Source of the DNA: Terrabacter sp. Root181
GTDB lineage: Bacteria; Actinomycetota; Actinomycetes; Actinomycetales; Dermatophilaceae
Direction: 5' to 3'
Assembly (NCBI RefSeq): GCF_001428505.1
Contig: NZ_LMHU01000007.1
Span: 186,133 to 250,132 of the forward strand
DNA: 64,000 nucleotides
Below are positions 1 through 9,629 of the stretch, in pieces. Each line of letters begins with the position of its first letter. The first letter of the stretch is position 1. Both the position numbers and the translations under genes were made by a program. The notes beneath the pieces are model-generated. The model saw only the letters and a list, made by a program, of their open reading frames with translations. It had not been told where the DNA came from and made no database searches.

Positions 1-1
1 C

Positions 2-1087
2 TACAAGGGCCTGCAGGGCCTGGTGAAGGCAGCGAAGATCGACTACGTCGAGGGCGCGGGTATCCTCGACGGCCCGCACACCGTCGTCGTCGGCGACCGA
101 CGCGTCACGGGCCGCAACGTCGTGCTCGCGACCGGCAGCTACGCGAAGTCGCTCCCCGGTCTCGAGATCGGGGGCCGCATCATGACGAGCGAGCAGGCGC
201 TCTCCATCGACGACGTGCCCGCCCGGGTCGTCGTCCTCGGTGGCGGCGTCATCGGCGTCGAGTTCGCCTCGGTCTTCAGGAGCTTCGGCTCCGAGGTGAC
301 GATCGTCGAGGCCCTGCCCCGGCTCGTCGCCGCCGAGGACGAGGCCATCAGCAAGCAGCTCGAGCGCTCCTTCCGCAAGCGCAAGATCGCCTTCAAGACC
401 GGAGTCGCCTTCGCCGGCGCGACCCAGAAGGGCGACGTCGTCACCGTCTCGCTCGAGTCGGGCGAGACCATCGAGGCCGACCTCCTGCTCGTCGCCGTCG
501 GGCGGGGCCCGGTCACCGACGGGCTCGGCTACGAAGCCGCAGGCGTCACGGTCGACCGCGGCTTCGTGCCCACCGACGAGCGCCTGCGCACCAGCGCCCC
601 CGGCGTCTACGCCGTCGGCGACATCGTGCCGGGCCTGCAGCTGGCGCACCGCGGCTTCGCCCAGGGGATCTTCGTCGCCGAGGAGATCGCGGGTCTCGCT
701 CCGGCCGTCATCGACGAGACGGGCATCCCCCGGGTGACCTACTGCGACCCCGAGATCGCGAGCGTCGGGCTCACCGAGACCCAGGCGCGTGAGAAGCACG
801 GCGAGGTCGCGACGTACGAGTACAACCTCGGCGGCAACGGCAAGTCCCAGATCCTCGGCACCCAGGGCTTCGTCAAGCTCGTGCGTCAGGTCGACGGACC
901 CGTCGTCGGCATCCACATGATCGGGGCCCGGATGGGCGAGCAGATCGGCGAGGCACAGCTCATCGTCAACTGGGAGGCGCACCCGGAGGACGTCGCCGGT
1001 CTCATCCACGCGCACCCCACACAGAACGAGGCACTCGGCGAGGCACACTTGGCCTTGGCGGGTAAGCCCCTGCACGCACACGCTTGA
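2..1087 (+). CDS. lpdA: Dihydrolipoyl dehydrogenase (E3), 5' end missing
   Basis: FAD-dependent enzyme that re-oxidises the dihydrolipoyl arm of 2-oxo acid dehydrogenase complexes with NAD+. The reading frame is open from base 2, so the window begins inside the gene; about 361 of the usual 460 or so residues remain and the N-terminal FAD site and redox-disulfide region are off the left edge. Visible parts are the NAD-binding Rossmann motif [13 protein letters not shown], the second FAD motif [16 protein letters not shown] and the C-terminal dimerisation domain ending in [13 protein letters not shown], whose His-Glu pair is the family's catalytic base. The gene lies 31 bp upstream of sucB, so the two are probably one operon, as expected for E3 and E2 of the same complex. 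The GTG at position 23 is internal and is not the start. Confidence 0.97.
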   Translation, partial: YKGLQGLVKAAKIDYVEGAGILDGPHTVVVGDRRVTGRNVVLATGSYAKSLPGLEIGGRIMTSEQALSIDDVPARVVVLGGGVIGVEFASVFRSFGSEVTIVEALPRLVAAEDEAISKQLERSFRKRKIAFKTGVAFAGATQKGDVVTVSLESGETIEADLLLVAVGRGPVTDGLGYEAAGVTVDRGFVPTDERLRTSAPGVYAVGDIVPGLQLAHRGFAQGIFVAEEIAGLAPAVIDETGIPRVTYCDPEIASVGLTETQAREKHGEVATYEYNLGGNGKSQILGTQGFVKLVRQVDGPVVGIHMIGARMGEQIGEAQLIVNWEAHPEDVAGLIHAHPTQNEALGEAHLALAGKPLHAHA

Positions 1088-1118
1088 GCCAGAAACTGGG
1101 AAGAGGAGAAAACACGTC

Positions 1119-2951
1119 ATGTCAGAACGCGTGACCATGCCGGCCCTGGGTGAGTCCGTCACCGAGGGGACCGTCACCCGCTGGCTGAAGAACGTCGGTG
1201 ACCGCATCGAGGTTGACGAGCCACTGCTCGAGGTCTCGACGGACAAGGTCGACACCGAGATCCCCTCCCCCGTGGCGGGCACCCTCCAGGAGATCCTCGC
1301 CCAGGAGGACGACACCGTCCCCGTCGGCGCCGACCTCGCCGTCATCGGTGACGGCGACGCCCCTGCGTCGGGTGGCGACGCCCCGGCCGCCGAGCCGGAG
1401 GCCGCGCCCGAGGAGGCACCCGAGCCCGAGGCCGCCCCTGCACCGGAGGCGCCCAGCACCGAGCAGGAGCCGCAGGCCGCCACGAGCGAGCCGGAGGCCG
1501 CGCAGGCGGAGCAGCCGCAGGCCGCCGCCTCGGCGTCGGGTGGCGGCGAGGGCCAGACGGTGACGATGCCTGCTCTCGGCGAGTCCGTCACCGAGGGCAC
1601 CGTCACGCGCTGGCTGAAGTCCGAGGGCGACGAGGTCGCCGTCGACGAGCCCCTCCTCGAGGTCTCGACCGACAAGGTCGACACCGAGATCCCGTCGCCC
1701 GTCGCCGGCACGCTGACCAAGATCCTCGTCCAGGAGGACGACACCGTCCCCGTGGGTGCCGACCTCGCCGTCATCGGCGGCGGTGCACCCGCAGCCGGCG
1801 CAGCACCGGAGCCCGAGAAGGCCCCGGAGCCGGCGCCTGAGCCCGAGCCCGAGAAGGCACCCGAGCCCGCTGCCGAGGCACCCAAGGCTCCCGCTCAGGA
1901 GCAGCAGGAGGAGGAGGCCCCTGCGGCCGCCGGCACGCCGGCCGACGCCGAGCGTCCTCCGGCCCAGCAGTCCCCCGAGGCCGCCGCCCCGGCCCCGACG
2001 CCGTCGCGCGACGACGCCGCCGCCTACGTCACGCCGCTCGTGCGCAAGCTCGCGAACCAGCACGGTGTCGACCTCGGCTCGATCACCGGCACCGGCGTCG
2101 GCGGTCGCATCCGCAAGCAGGACGTGCTCGACGCCGCCGAGGCCGCCAAGGCGCCGGTCGCGCCCGCACCGGCCGCCCAGCCGGCTGCTCCGGCGGCCGC
2201 TCCCGCCGCTCCCGCCGCGTCCACGGCCCCGGCAACGGTCTCGCCCAAGCGCGGCACCCGCGAGAAGATGACCCGCCTGCGCAAGGTCATCGCCACCCGC
2301 ATGGTCGAGTCGCTGCAGGTGTCGGCACAGCTGACCACCGTCGTCGAGGTAGACCTGACGAAGGTGGCTCGCCTGCGGGCCCGGGTCAAGAGCGACTTCG
2401 AGGCCCGCGAGGGCACGAAGCTGAGCTTCCTGCCGTTCCTCGCTCTCGCCGCGACGGAGGCGCTCAAGGCGCACCCGATGGTCAATGCGAGCATCGAGGG
2501 CGACGAGGTCGTCTACCACGGCAGCGAGAACCTCTCGATCGCCGTCGACACCGAGAAGGGCCTTATCGTCCCGGTCGTCAGGAACGCCGGTGACCTCAAC
2601 ATCGCCGGCCTCGCCCGCGCGATCGCCGACGTCGCCGCACGCACGCGCAACAACAAGATCACGCCCGACGACCTCGCCGGTGGCACCTTCACCATCACCA
2701 ACACCGGCAGCCGTGGCGCGCTCTTCGACACGCCGATCATCAACCAGCCGCAGGTGGCCATCCTCGGCACCGGCGCGATCGTCAAGCGCCCCGTGGTCGT
2801 CACCGACGTCGACGGCGGCGAGACCATCGCGATCCGCTCGATGATGTACCTCGCGCTGTCCTACGACCACCGCATCGTCGACGGTGCCGACGCCGCGCGG
2901 TTCCTCGGCACGATGAAGGCCCGGCTCGAAGAGGGCCAGTTCGAGGCCTGA
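1119..2951 (+). CDS. sucB: Dihydrolipoamide succinyltransferase (E2 of 2-oxoglutarate dehydrogenase), two lipoyl domains
   Basis: Core acyltransferase of the 2-oxoglutarate dehydrogenase complex, moving the succinyl group from the lipoyl arm to CoA. 610 residues: lipoyl domain 1 (about 1-77) and lipoyl domain 2 (about 148-223), each with the lipoylated lysine in [12 protein letters not shown]; flexible Ala/Pro/Glu linkers; a peripheral-subunit-binding domain (about 300-340, [16 protein letters not shown]); and a catalytic domain ending with the active-site motif DHRIVDG. The two lipoyl domains are almost identical, implying recent duplication or gene conversion. The ATG follows a purine-rich Shine-Dalgarno (GAAGAGGAG). 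It sits directly after lpdA; lipB and lipA, which supply its cofactor, lie 4-8 kb downstream. E2 of a pyruvate or branched-chain complex is a less likely alternative. Confidence 0.95.
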   Translation: MSERVTMPALGESVTEGTVTRWLKNVGDRIEVDEPLLEVSTDKVDTEIPSPVAGTLQEILAQEDDTVPVGADLAVIGDGDAPASGGDAPAAEPEAAPEEAPEPEAAPAPEAPSTEQEPQAATSEPEAAQAEQPQAAASASGGGEGQTVTMPALGESVTEGTVTRWLKSEGDEVAVDEPLLEVSTDKVDTEIPSPVAGTLTKILVQEDDTVPVGADLAVIGGGAPAAGAAPEPEKAPEPAPEPEPEKAPEPAAEAPKAPAQEQQEEEAPAAAGTPADAERPPAQQSPEAAAPAPTPSRDDAAAYVTPLVRKLANQHGVDLGSITGTGVGGRIRKQDVLDAAEAAKAPVAPAPAAQPAAPAAAPAAPAASTAPATVSPKRGTREKMTRLRKVIATRMVESLQVSAQLTTVVEVDLTKVARLRARVKSDFEAREGTKLSFLPFLALAATEALKAHPMVNASIEGDEVVYHGSENLSIAVDTEKGLIVPVVRNAGDLNIAGLARAIADVAARTRNNKITPDDLAGGTFTITNTGSRGALFDTPIINQPQVAILGTGAIVKRPVVVTDVDGGETIAIRSMMYLALSYDHRIVDGADAARFLGTMKARLEEGQFEA

Positions 2952-2976
2952 GGTTCCCCTGCATGAGGAGCACCCC

Positions 2977-3885
2977 ATGACGAAGCGCGTCGCTGTCACC
3001 GGCTCGTCCGGTCTGATCGGCGGCGCGCTTCGTCGTGCCCTCGCCGAACGCGGTGACGAGGTCATCCGTCTCGTGCGCCACTCCCCCGCTGCCCCGGGCG
3101 AGGTCCAGTGGGACCCCGCCCGGGGACGGCTCGACGAGGGCGCGCTCGACGGGGTCGACGCCGTCGTCAACCTGGCGGGCGTCGGCATCGGTGACCGCCG
3201 GTGGAACGCCGAGCACAAGCGGGAGGTCGAGCGGTCACGCACCGACGCCACCGGGACGGTCGCCCAGGCACTCGTCACCCACCGCGACCGCACCGGCGAG
3301 GCCATCCGGCTCGTCAACGCGTCGGCCGTCGGCTACTACGGCGACCGGGGCGAGGAGCACCTCCCCGAGACGAGCGGCCCGGGGCAGGACTTCCTCTCCG
3401 GTGTCGTCGTCCGCTGGGAGGGCGCGGCCCGGCCCGCCGTCGACGCGGGCCTCCCCGTCGCCTTCGTCCGGACGGGACTCGTCATGGCACACGAGGGTGG
3501 CGCCTTCGAGCAGGTCGTGCTGCTCGGCCGTCTCGGCCTCGGCGGTCCGATGGCCTCGGGCCGCGAGTGGTGGCCGTGGATCACGCTCGTCGACGAAGTG
3601 CGTGCGATCCTGCACCTCCTCGACCACCCGGAACTCGTGGGGCCCTTCAACCTGGCAGCCCCGGGGGCCGCGCGGCAGCGCGAGATCGCGTCGGCCATCG
3701 GGTCGGCGCTCTCGCGGCCGGCGTTCGTCCCCGCCCCCCACTTCGCCATCCGTGCCGTCATCGGCGAGTTCGCCGACTACGTCGTCGCGAGCCAGCGCGT
3801 CGAGCCTGCGGCCCTGCTCGCCTCGGGGTTCACCTTCGAGCACCCCGACCTCGACGGCGCCGTCAGGTGGCTGGTGAGGCGCTGA
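2977..3885 (+). CDS. TIGR01777-family NAD-dependent epimerase/dehydratase
   Basis: Short-chain dehydrogenase-like protein of 302 residues in the SulA/YfcH (TIGR01777) group. The N-terminal nucleotide-binding motif is GSSGLIGGAL (residues 8-17); VNLAGVGIGDRRW and the Tyr-containing NASAVGYYGDRG are typical of the family; the C-terminal part matches the DUF1731 region (FVPAPHFAIRAVIGEF). The substrate is not known for the family. It starts 25 bp after sucB behind a GAGGAG ribosome site, so it is probably co-transcribed with lpdA-sucB. Its last 23 bp overlap the convergent kinase gene tail to tail. Confidence 0.93.
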   Translation: MTKRVAVTGSSGLIGGALRRALAERGDEVIRLVRHSPAAPGEVQWDPARGRLDEGALDGVDAVVNLAGVGIGDRRWNAEHKREVERSRTDATGTVAQALVTHRDRTGEAIRLVNASAVGYYGDRGEEHLPETSGPGQDFLSGVVVRWEGAARPAVDAGLPVAFVRTGLVMAHEGGAFEQVVLLGRLGLGGPMASGREWWPWITLVDEVRAILHLLDHPELVGPFNLAAPGAARQREIASAIGSALSRPAFVPAPHFAIRAVIGEFADYVVASQRVEPAALLASGFTFEHPDLDGAVRWLVRR

Positions 3886-5497
3886 GCGCGCTGATCCGCC
3901 AGCCCTGCGGCCCGCGCACCAGCCGGAAGTCGAGCTGACGGCCGACGTCAGCGGGGCGCCCCTGCTTCGCGCCGTCCGCCGTGACGACGGTGTATGCCGT
4001 CCAGTCGACCCGGGCGCGCACCACCGCCTCCGTCGGTGACCCCGACACGAAGAGCGCCTCGGCCACCTCGAGCCGCAGTCCCTCCCAGCGCGTGCGGGCG
4101 CCGGCGAGTCCGGCGAGCAGCGCCCGGTCGGCGGCGAGGCTCGGCGAACCGGGTGCGTGGACTCCCGCCAGGGCTGTGACGTCGCCGTCGACGAGCGCGA
4201 CGGAGCGCCGGTCGCTGAGGACCTGCAGCACGTCCTCGGGGCGTAGCGAGGGGCTCGTGGCCTCGCGCAGGACCGAGTCGGACGTGGTCGCGCCCGGTGC
4301 GGGACGTGCCGGCGGGCGGGGCGGCGTCGAAGTCGTCACCACCGTGGACGCGGTCGGCCCCGGGACCGTGCGCGGCGGTGTCCTGTGCGGCCCCGGCACT
4401 GCCGCGGCACCGGACGCCCCGGGTGTGGTGGACGCGGGCCGTGCGAGCGTCGTCGCGGCGTGTGCCGACCACGTGGACGGGTCCGGTGCCCGCCCCGCCC
4501 ACGCCCACCCCGCTGCCACGAGCAGCGGCACGGCGACGAGCGCCGACACGACGAGCGCCGACGCGACCACGCGACGTGACGACGGTCGCGGGCCGGGCGC
4601 CGGGGGAGGCGGCTCGCGACCTGCCTCGGCCCGGAGGCGGTGGGTCAGTGCCGACGCCTGGTCCGGGCCGACGACCACCTCGACGGCCTCCGGCGGGGCC
4701 GCGTCGTAGAAGAGGCCGGCGAGATCGGCGGCGCTCGGCCGACGGTCCGGCTCGGGGTCGATCGCCGCTGCCACGACCGAGGCGAGCTCGGGGCCGACGT
4801 GGCTCACGACGGTCGCCTCGTCGAGACGCAGCATCGTGTCGGGAGCACCGTTGCCGGTGAGGCAGAACCACGCCACGGCCCCGAGCGCGTAGACGTCGGA
4901 GGCCTCGTCGGGCCGCGCCCCGAGGAGCACCTCGGGCGCGACGAAGCCCGCAGTGCCGTGCACGACCCCGGGCTCACCTCCGGCCACGCGCACCGCACCG
5001 AGGTCGAGCAGGACCGGTCGCCCGTCGGAGGTCACCGTGATGTTGGACGGCGAGATGTCGGCGTGCAGGCCTCCGGCCGCGTGCAGGTGCGCCACGGCCT
5101 CGCAGACGGGCGTGAGGACCGTGACGACCTCGCCCGGCCGCAGGTGACCGCGGGAGCGCACCATCCCGGCCAGCTGGGCCCCGGTGACGAGGTCGAACAC
5201 GAGGGCCTCGCGGCCGTCGGCGAGGGGCACGACCGACCGGAGCGGCACCAGGTGGTCGTGCTGCACGGCCAGCAGGACCTGCTGCTCGGCGAGGGACTGC
5301 TGCCGGTCGAGCTCGTCACGGACGAGGTGCGGCACCTTGATCGCCACCCGTCGTCCCGTCGCGTCGACCCCCGACCACACGACCGCTGACCCTCCGGTGC
5401 CGATGACGGCGTCGACGCGGTGTCCCGGGACGTCGGGACGCTCCGGTGGCGCCTGCCCCGGCTGCTCTCGCTCCTGGTCGTCCATGCGCTCATGCAA
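3863..5497 (-). CDS. Membrane-anchored serine/threonine kinase with divergent catalytic motifs
   Basis: 544-residue Hanks-type kinase. The N-terminal kinase domain (about 25-270) keeps the glycine loop (GTGGSAVVW), the ATP lysine (VAIKV) and the APE segment (FVAPEV). The catalytic loop reads HADISPSN where HRDxKPxN is usual, and the Mg-binding DFG is DLG. A Pro-rich linker, one transmembrane helix (about 312-335, rich in Ala/Val/Leu) and an outside domain follow; the last 130 or so residues look like an SnoaL/NTF2-type fold, as in the C-terminal parts of some actinobacterial kinases. HxDxSPxN loops occur in active bacterial kinases, so activity cannot be ruled out. The start could also be the ATG at 5485. 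The 3' end overlaps the convergent epimerase gene by 23 bp. Confidence 0.85.
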   Translation of the reverse strand: MHERMDDQEREQPGQAPPERPDVPGHRVDAVIGTGGSAVVWSGVDATGRRVAIKVPHLVRDELDRQQSLAEQQVLLAVQHDHLVPLRSVVPLADGREALVFDLVTGAQLAGMVRSRGHLRPGEVVTVLTPVCEAVAHLHAAGGLHADISPSNITVTSDGRPVLLDLGAVRVAGGEPGVVHGTAGFVAPEVLLGARPDEASDVYALGAVAWFCLTGNGAPDTMLRLDEATVVSHVGPELASVVAAAIDPEPDRRPSAADLAGLFYDAAPPEAVEVVVGPDQASALTHRLRAEAGREPPPPAPGPRPSSRRVVASALVVSALVAVPLLVAAGWAWAGRAPDPSTWSAHAATTLARPASTTPGASGAAAVPGPHRTPPRTVPGPTASTVVTTSTPPRPPARPAPGATTSDSVLREATSPSLRPEDVLQVLSDRRSVALVDGDVTALAGVHAPGSPSLAADRALLAGLAGARTRWEGLRLEVAEALFVSGSPTEAVVRARVDWTAYTVVTADGAKQGRPADVGRQLDFRLVRGPQGWRISALSASPAT

Positions 5498-5611
5498 GCA
5501 CCGCCCCGACGGTGCGCGGGCGCGTCATCCACAGGGCCCGGACGACGACGGGACCAGACGACGGGCCGCGCCACACGGCATACGCGACGTCGACGGTGCC
5601 GACGGTTCCGG

Positions 5612-6679
5612 TCAGGGGGTCTGGCCGGGAGTCACGACGTCTACGACCCGACGGTCACGGGCGCTGATGCGCGCGGCGTCGACGACGGCGAGCACGTGGA
5701 CGGCGTCGCGCGGGTCGACCGGCATCGTCGCCTGCGGGTCGGACGACACCAGCGCGACCGCGACCGCGCGGTAGAAGTCCGCCTGGTCGGCGTCCGTCAC
5801 GACGGGCCCCGGCTCGCGCTCGTCGCCGCGCACGACCCAGCCGACGGCGTCGCCCTGGTTCTCGAACTCGGTGAACGAGCTGACGTCGTCGAACTGTCTT
5901 CCGATGACGAAGGATCCGGCCGAGCCGTTGACGCGGGCGCGCGGCCCGGGGGCGCCGTTGACCGAGCTGGACATGACGTGGCTGACGACGCCGGAGGTGT
6001 GCCGGCAGGCGAGGAAGGTGTCGTCCTCGGCGACCGTCGTGCGCGAGTCGACCTCGGCGTAGACCGACTCGACCTCCCCGTGCAGCAGCACGGCCTGGTC
6101 GACGAGGTGTGTCTGCAGGTCGAGCAGCAGGCCGCCACCCTCCTCGGCGGTGACCTGCTCGCGCCAGCGCTGCTTGGGCACCGGGCGCCAACGGTCCCAA
6201 CGGTATTCGGCTCGCCAGATCTCACCGACGAGCTCGTCGTCGCGCACGATCCGCAGAGCCGCCAGCTCGGGGTCGAAGCGGCGGTTGTTGAAGACCGTGA
6301 GGGGCACTCCGTGGTGGGCGGCCAGGTCGACGACGTCGAGCGCGCGGCTCGCGTCGACGGCGAGCGGCTTGTCGACGACGAGCGGGATGCCCGCCTCGAC
6401 GACCCGCTCGGCCTGCTCCGCGTGCACCCCGCTCGGCGAGGCGAGGACGACGAGGTCGAGGCCGTCGACGCCGAGAAGGGTCTCGAGGTCGGGGACGACC
6501 TCGGTGCCCGGCAGGTCGGCACGCACCTCGTCGGCGCGTGTCGCGTTCGACGTCGAGACGGCCGCCACCGAGAGGCCGGCCCGGACGATGAGCGGGGCGT
6601 GGATGCCTCGCCCCGCGGAGCCGTAGCCGACGAGTCCGACGCGCAGCGGGGTGGACGGGGACGGGTCGGTGCCAGGCAT
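5612..6679 (-). CDS. Gfo/Idh/MocA-family NAD(P)-dependent oxidoreductase
   Basis: 355-residue oxidoreductase of the glucose-fructose/inositol dehydrogenase family. The N-terminal Rossmann motif is LVGYGSAGRGIHAPLI, the family signature is VDKPLAVDA (with the catalytic lysine), and a C-terminal alpha/beta domain follows. Substrates are sugars or inositols in characterised members; nothing here fixes which. The frame stays open well upstream, but those codons overlap lipB on the other strand; the ATG at 6679 is preferred because it stands 6 nt after a TACGAT -10 element, typical of a leaderless transcript, and directly precedes the Rossmann fold. Divergent from lipB across only 36 bp. Confidence 0.9.
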   Translation of the reverse strand: MPGTDPSPSTPLRVGLVGYGSAGRGIHAPLIVRAGLSVAAVSTSNATRADEVRADLPGTEVVPDLETLLGVDGLDLVVLASPSGVHAEQAERVVEAGIPLVVDKPLAVDASRALDVVDLAAHHGVPLTVFNNRRFDPELAALRIVRDDELVGEIWRAEYRWDRWRPVPKQRWREQVTAEEGGGLLLDLQTHLVDQAVLLHGEVESVYAEVDSRTTVAEDDTFLACRHTSGVVSHVMSSSVNGAPGPRARVNGSAGSFVIGRQFDDVSSFTEFENQGDAVGWVVRGDEREPGPVVTDADQADFYRAVAVALVSSDPQATMPVDPRDAVHVLAVVDAARISARDRRVVDVVTPGQTP

Positions 6680-6715
6680 TCCGGCATCGTATGCCGCCCG
6701 GCGTAGGGTGACCGC
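6680..6715. promoter_or_regulatory. Divergent leaderless promoters for the oxidoreductase and lipB
   Basis: The whole 36-bp gap is promoter. On the minus strand a TACGAT -10 (6686-6691) stands 6 nt from the ATG at 6679. On the plus strand TAGGGT (6704-6709) stands 6 nt before the lipB ATG. No Shine-Dalgarno precedes either start, so both mRNAs probably begin at the start codon. The two promoters overlap, so polymerase binding at one may hinder the other. A copy of the recurrent octamer GTATGCCG overlaps the minus-strand -10. Confidence 0.6.
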
Positions 6716-7375
6716 ATGCGCTTCGTCCACCTCGGCCTCGACCCCGACTTCGTCGACTACGAGCAGGCCTGGCAGGTCCAGCGCGACATGCACGCGAAGG
6801 TCGTGGCGGGCGAGGAGCCCGACACCGTCTACCTCCTCGAGCACCGCGCGGTGTACACGGCCGGCAAGCGCACCGAGCCGCAGGAACGACCCAGCGACGG
6901 CACACCCGTTATCGACGTCGACCGCGGCGGCAAGATCACCTGGCACGGCCCGGGACAGATCACCGGCTACCCCATCGTGCGGCTGCCGGCGCCCATCGAC
7001 GTCGTCGGCTACGTCCGGCACATCGAGGAGATGATGATCCGGGTCTGCGCCGACTTCGGCGTCGAGGCCGGGCGCGTCGAGGGCGAGAGCGGCACGTGGA
7101 TCGCCGCCGACGACCGCGGGCCGCGTCGCAAGATCGGTGCCATCGGCATCCGCGTCAGCCGGCAGGTCGCGATGCACGGCTTCGCGCTCAACTGCAACCC
7201 CGACCTGTCGTGGGGCGAGGTCATCATCCCGTGCGGCATCGTCGGTGCCGGTGTGACGTCCCTGTCGTTCGAGCTCGGGCGCGACGTGCCCGTCACCGAG
7301 GTCCTCCCGCACGTCGAGAAGCACCTGGCCGACATCCTCCCGACGCTCCAGCCCAACCGCCGCGCCCTCGCCTGA
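6716..7375 (+). CDS. lipB: Lipoyl(octanoyl) transferase
   Basis: Transfers octanoyl groups from acyl carrier protein to the lipoyl-domain lysines of E2 subunits (here SucB) and GcvH, the first step of lipoate assembly. 219 residues, normal for LipB. Visible motifs are the substrate-binding [20 protein letters not shown] block (about residues 75-94), [20 protein letters not shown], and [14 protein letters not shown] with the conserved thiol cysteine of the Cys/Lys dyad. No Shine-Dalgarno; a -10 hexamer 6 nt upstream suggests a leaderless mRNA. lipA follows 2.2 kb downstream, separated by an ABC exporter pair. Confidence 0.97.
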   Translation: MRFVHLGLDPDFVDYEQAWQVQRDMHAKVVAGEEPDTVYLLEHRAVYTAGKRTEPQERPSDGTPVIDVDRGGKITWHGPGQITGYPIVRLPAPIDVVGYVRHIEEMMIRVCADFGVEAGRVEGESGTWIAADDRGPRRKIGAIGIRVSRQVAMHGFALNCNPDLSWGEVIIPCGIVGAGVTSLSFELGRDVPVTEVLPHVEKHLADILPTLQPNRRALA

Positions 7376-7487
7376 ACGACGCCGCCCCCGAGGCCGTATG
7401 CCGTGTCGTGACCGGAGGGTTCACGCCCGGTCGGGTGGTGGCACCCCCTAGGGTGTCGACCACCAACCGGTCGAACCAGGGGGATCG

Positions 7488-8459
7488 ATGGACGTCGCCG
7501 TCCGCACCGTCAACCTACGCAAGACGTACCTGAGCCGCGGGTCACGACGTGTGGCCGTCACCGGCCTGTCCATGTCCGTGCCCCTCGGTGGCGTCCACGG
7601 CTTCCTCGGCCCCAACGGCTCGGGCAAGACGACGACGATCCGGATGCTGCTCGGCCTCGTGCGTGCCGACTCGGGCACCGCCGAGGTCTTCGGCGAGGCG
7701 GTGCCCAAGCGACTGCCCCACGTCATCGACCGGGTGGGTGCCATCGTCGAGTCGCCGAAGTTCTTCCCCGCCTTCACCGCGCGCCAGAACCTCGTGCTCC
7801 TCGCCGGCGCGATCGGCAGCCCGCGACACCGTGTCGACGAGGTCCTCGAGGCGACGCACCTCGGCGACCGCGGTCGCGACCGGTATGCCGGGTTCTCCCT
7901 CGGGATGAAGCAGCGCCTCGCCATCGCGGCGACGTTGCTCAAGGACCCTGACCTGCTCATCTTCGACGAGCCCACCAACGGGCTCGACCCGGCGGGGATC
8001 CGCGAGGTGCGCGACACCATGTCGTCACTCGGCGCCCAGGGCAAGACGGTGCTCGTCAGCTCACACATCCTTGCCGAGGTCGAGCAGGTCGCCGACACGG
8101 TGTCGATCATCGGGCACGGGTCGCTGCTCGCCGAGGGGCGCGTCAGCGACATCCTCGGAGGCGCCGGTGCCGCCGGCACCGCCCAGGTACGCGTCGCCGT
8201 CGCCTCCCCCGACCGGGCCGCCGAGGTGCTGGCTGCCGACGGCTTCACGCTGACCCGTGACGACGCGTACCTCGTCGTCGGCACCGACGACCCCTCGGCC
8301 GTGACCCGGTCCCTCGCCGGGCACGGTCTCTACGTCTCCGAGCTCGTGCCGGTTCGGCCGGACCTCGAGTCGGCCTTCCTCGCACTCACCGCCGACGAGG
8401 GGCTCGGGAGCGATGCCGACCGGGCCGCCGGTGGACGCCGGAGCGGTGGTGTGGCATGA
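7488..8459 (+). CDS. ABC transporter ATP-binding protein
   Basis: 323-residue ATPase of an ABC-2 type exporter (DrrA/CcmA-like). Walker A is GPNGSGKTT (about residue 44), the signature is FSLGMKQRLAIA, Walker B is LLIFDEPTNGLD, and the H-loop is in VLVSSHILAE. A C-terminal extension of about 90 residues follows, as in lipid and antibiotic exporters of this class. The ATG is preceded by AGGGGG; a TAGGGT hexamer at 7449 is a plausible -10. The stop overlaps the permease start (ATGA), implying translational coupling. The substrate cannot be told from sequence. Confidence 0.94.
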   Translation: MDVAVRTVNLRKTYLSRGSRRVAVTGLSMSVPLGGVHGFLGPNGSGKTTTIRMLLGLVRADSGTAEVFGEAVPKRLPHVIDRVGAIVESPKFFPAFTARQNLVLLAGAIGSPRHRVDEVLEATHLGDRGRDRYAGFSLGMKQRLAIAATLLKDPDLLIFDEPTNGLDPAGIREVRDTMSSLGAQGKTVLVSSHILAEVEQVADTVSIIGHGSLLAEGRVSDILGGAGAAGTAQVRVAVASPDRAAEVLAADGFTLTRDDAYLVVGTDDPSAVTRSLAGHGLYVSELVPVRPDLESAFLALTADEGLGSDADRAAGGRRSGGVA

Positions 8460-9505
8460 GCGAGACGCTCGTCTCCCCCGACTCCCGGCCCCGCACCGAG
8501 CGGCAGCCCAAGGGCACCTCGTTCGCCGGCCTCGTCGGCGTCGAGCTGCGTCGCCTCTGGTGGCGCCGGCTGACGAAGGTGGTCGTCGCCGCCGTCGTCG
8601 TCTTCATCGGCGCGACCGTCTACAACGCCTACAACGAGACCTCGCCCGAGCGCCTCGCCCAGCAGCTCGACAGCTACCGGATCATGCAGCAGGAAGCACC
8701 CCGCATCGTCGAGGACTGTCGCAGGCAGCAGGCCATCGAGCGTGACCGCAGCGGCGACCAGACGCTCGACCTCGGCTGCGACCAGCAGGCCCAGACCCCG
8801 ACGCTCGAGGAGATGGGGATCGGCCTGCCCGTCGCGGACATCGTCACCGAGGGCATCGCCCGGACCATCGCCCTGCTGCTCGCGTTCGTCGCCCTGCTGC
8901 TCGGTGCGAGCTTCGTCGGGGCCGAGTTCTCCACCGGCTCGATGGGCCTCTGGCTCACCTTCCAGCCACGACGGCTGCGCGTCGCCGCCAGCAAGCTCAT
9001 AGCGGCCGCCGTGGGTGGCGCCGTCGTCGCGGTGCTCGGGCTCGTCCTGACCAACCTCGGCGCCCGCATGGTCGCCGTCGTCAACCGCCCCGGCTCCGAC
9101 CTCCAGCTGCCGCAGGCGCCGCCGCTCGAGGAGCCGTTGGCCCTGCTCGGGCTGCGCATCGTCGCGCTGGCCCTGGGCGCCGGAGTCGTCGGGGCAGCGC
9201 TCGGCCTGCTCCTGCGCCACACGGCGGCGATCATCGGGACCGTGCTCGGCTTCGCCGTGGTGGTCGAGGGCATCGTCATCCAGGCGTTCCTCCAGGGCCG
9301 GCTCCAGCAGTGGTCGGTCCTCGAGAACATCGAGGCGTTCGTCGACCGGGGCACCACGTACGCCGCCGAGTCCTGCGGCCCCTCGTCGTGCGAGTACGCC
9401 GAGCGGACCCTCAGCTACACGCACGGCTGGGTCTTCCTGCTGTGCATGGCTCTCGCGGTCGTGCTGGCGGGCCTCGTGTCGTTCCGGCGGCGCGACGTCA
9501 CCTGA
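8456..9505 (+). CDS. ABC-2 type transporter permease
   Basis: 349-residue membrane subunit partnering the ATPase it overlaps by 4 bp. The first helix is near residue 42 ([19 protein letters not shown]); a hydrophilic loop of about 85 residues with several charged residues and two Cys follows; then come about five more hydrophobic segments, the last at the C-terminus ([17 protein letters not shown]). The layout, with a large loop after the first helix, fits ABC-2 exporters. It ends about 125 bp before lipA. Confidence 0.88.
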   Translation: MSETLVSPDSRPRTERQPKGTSFAGLVGVELRRLWWRRLTKVVVAAVVVFIGATVYNAYNETSPERLAQQLDSYRIMQQEAPRIVEDCRRQQAIERDRSGDQTLDLGCDQQAQTPTLEEMGIGLPVADIVTEGIARTIALLLAFVALLLGASFVGAEFSTGSMGLWLTFQPRRLRVAASKLIAAAVGGAVVAVLGLVLTNLGARMVAVVNRPGSDLQLPQAPPLEEPLALLGLRIVALALGAGVVGAALGLLLRHTAAIIGTVLGFAVVVEGIVIQAFLQGRLQQWSVLENIEAFVDRGTTYAAESCGPSSCEYAERTLSYTHGWVFLLCMALAVVLAGLVSFRRRDVT

Positions 9506-9629
9506 CGCCCGAGGTCAGGCCCCCGCCCGACCCGACCACCCGGCATACGCCCACGTCGAGGGTGGTCCGGGACGGTCCGCGGGGAGGCGTAACCTGTGCG
9601 GAGCAGCAAATCCCGACCAAGGAGCCCGT

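Noticed and set aside
1122-3317. 731-codon open frame antisense to sucB and the epimerase gene
   Set aside because: High-GC shadow of sucB: the product is Arg/Gly/Asp-rich low complexity, and the plus-strand genes have domains and ribosome sites.
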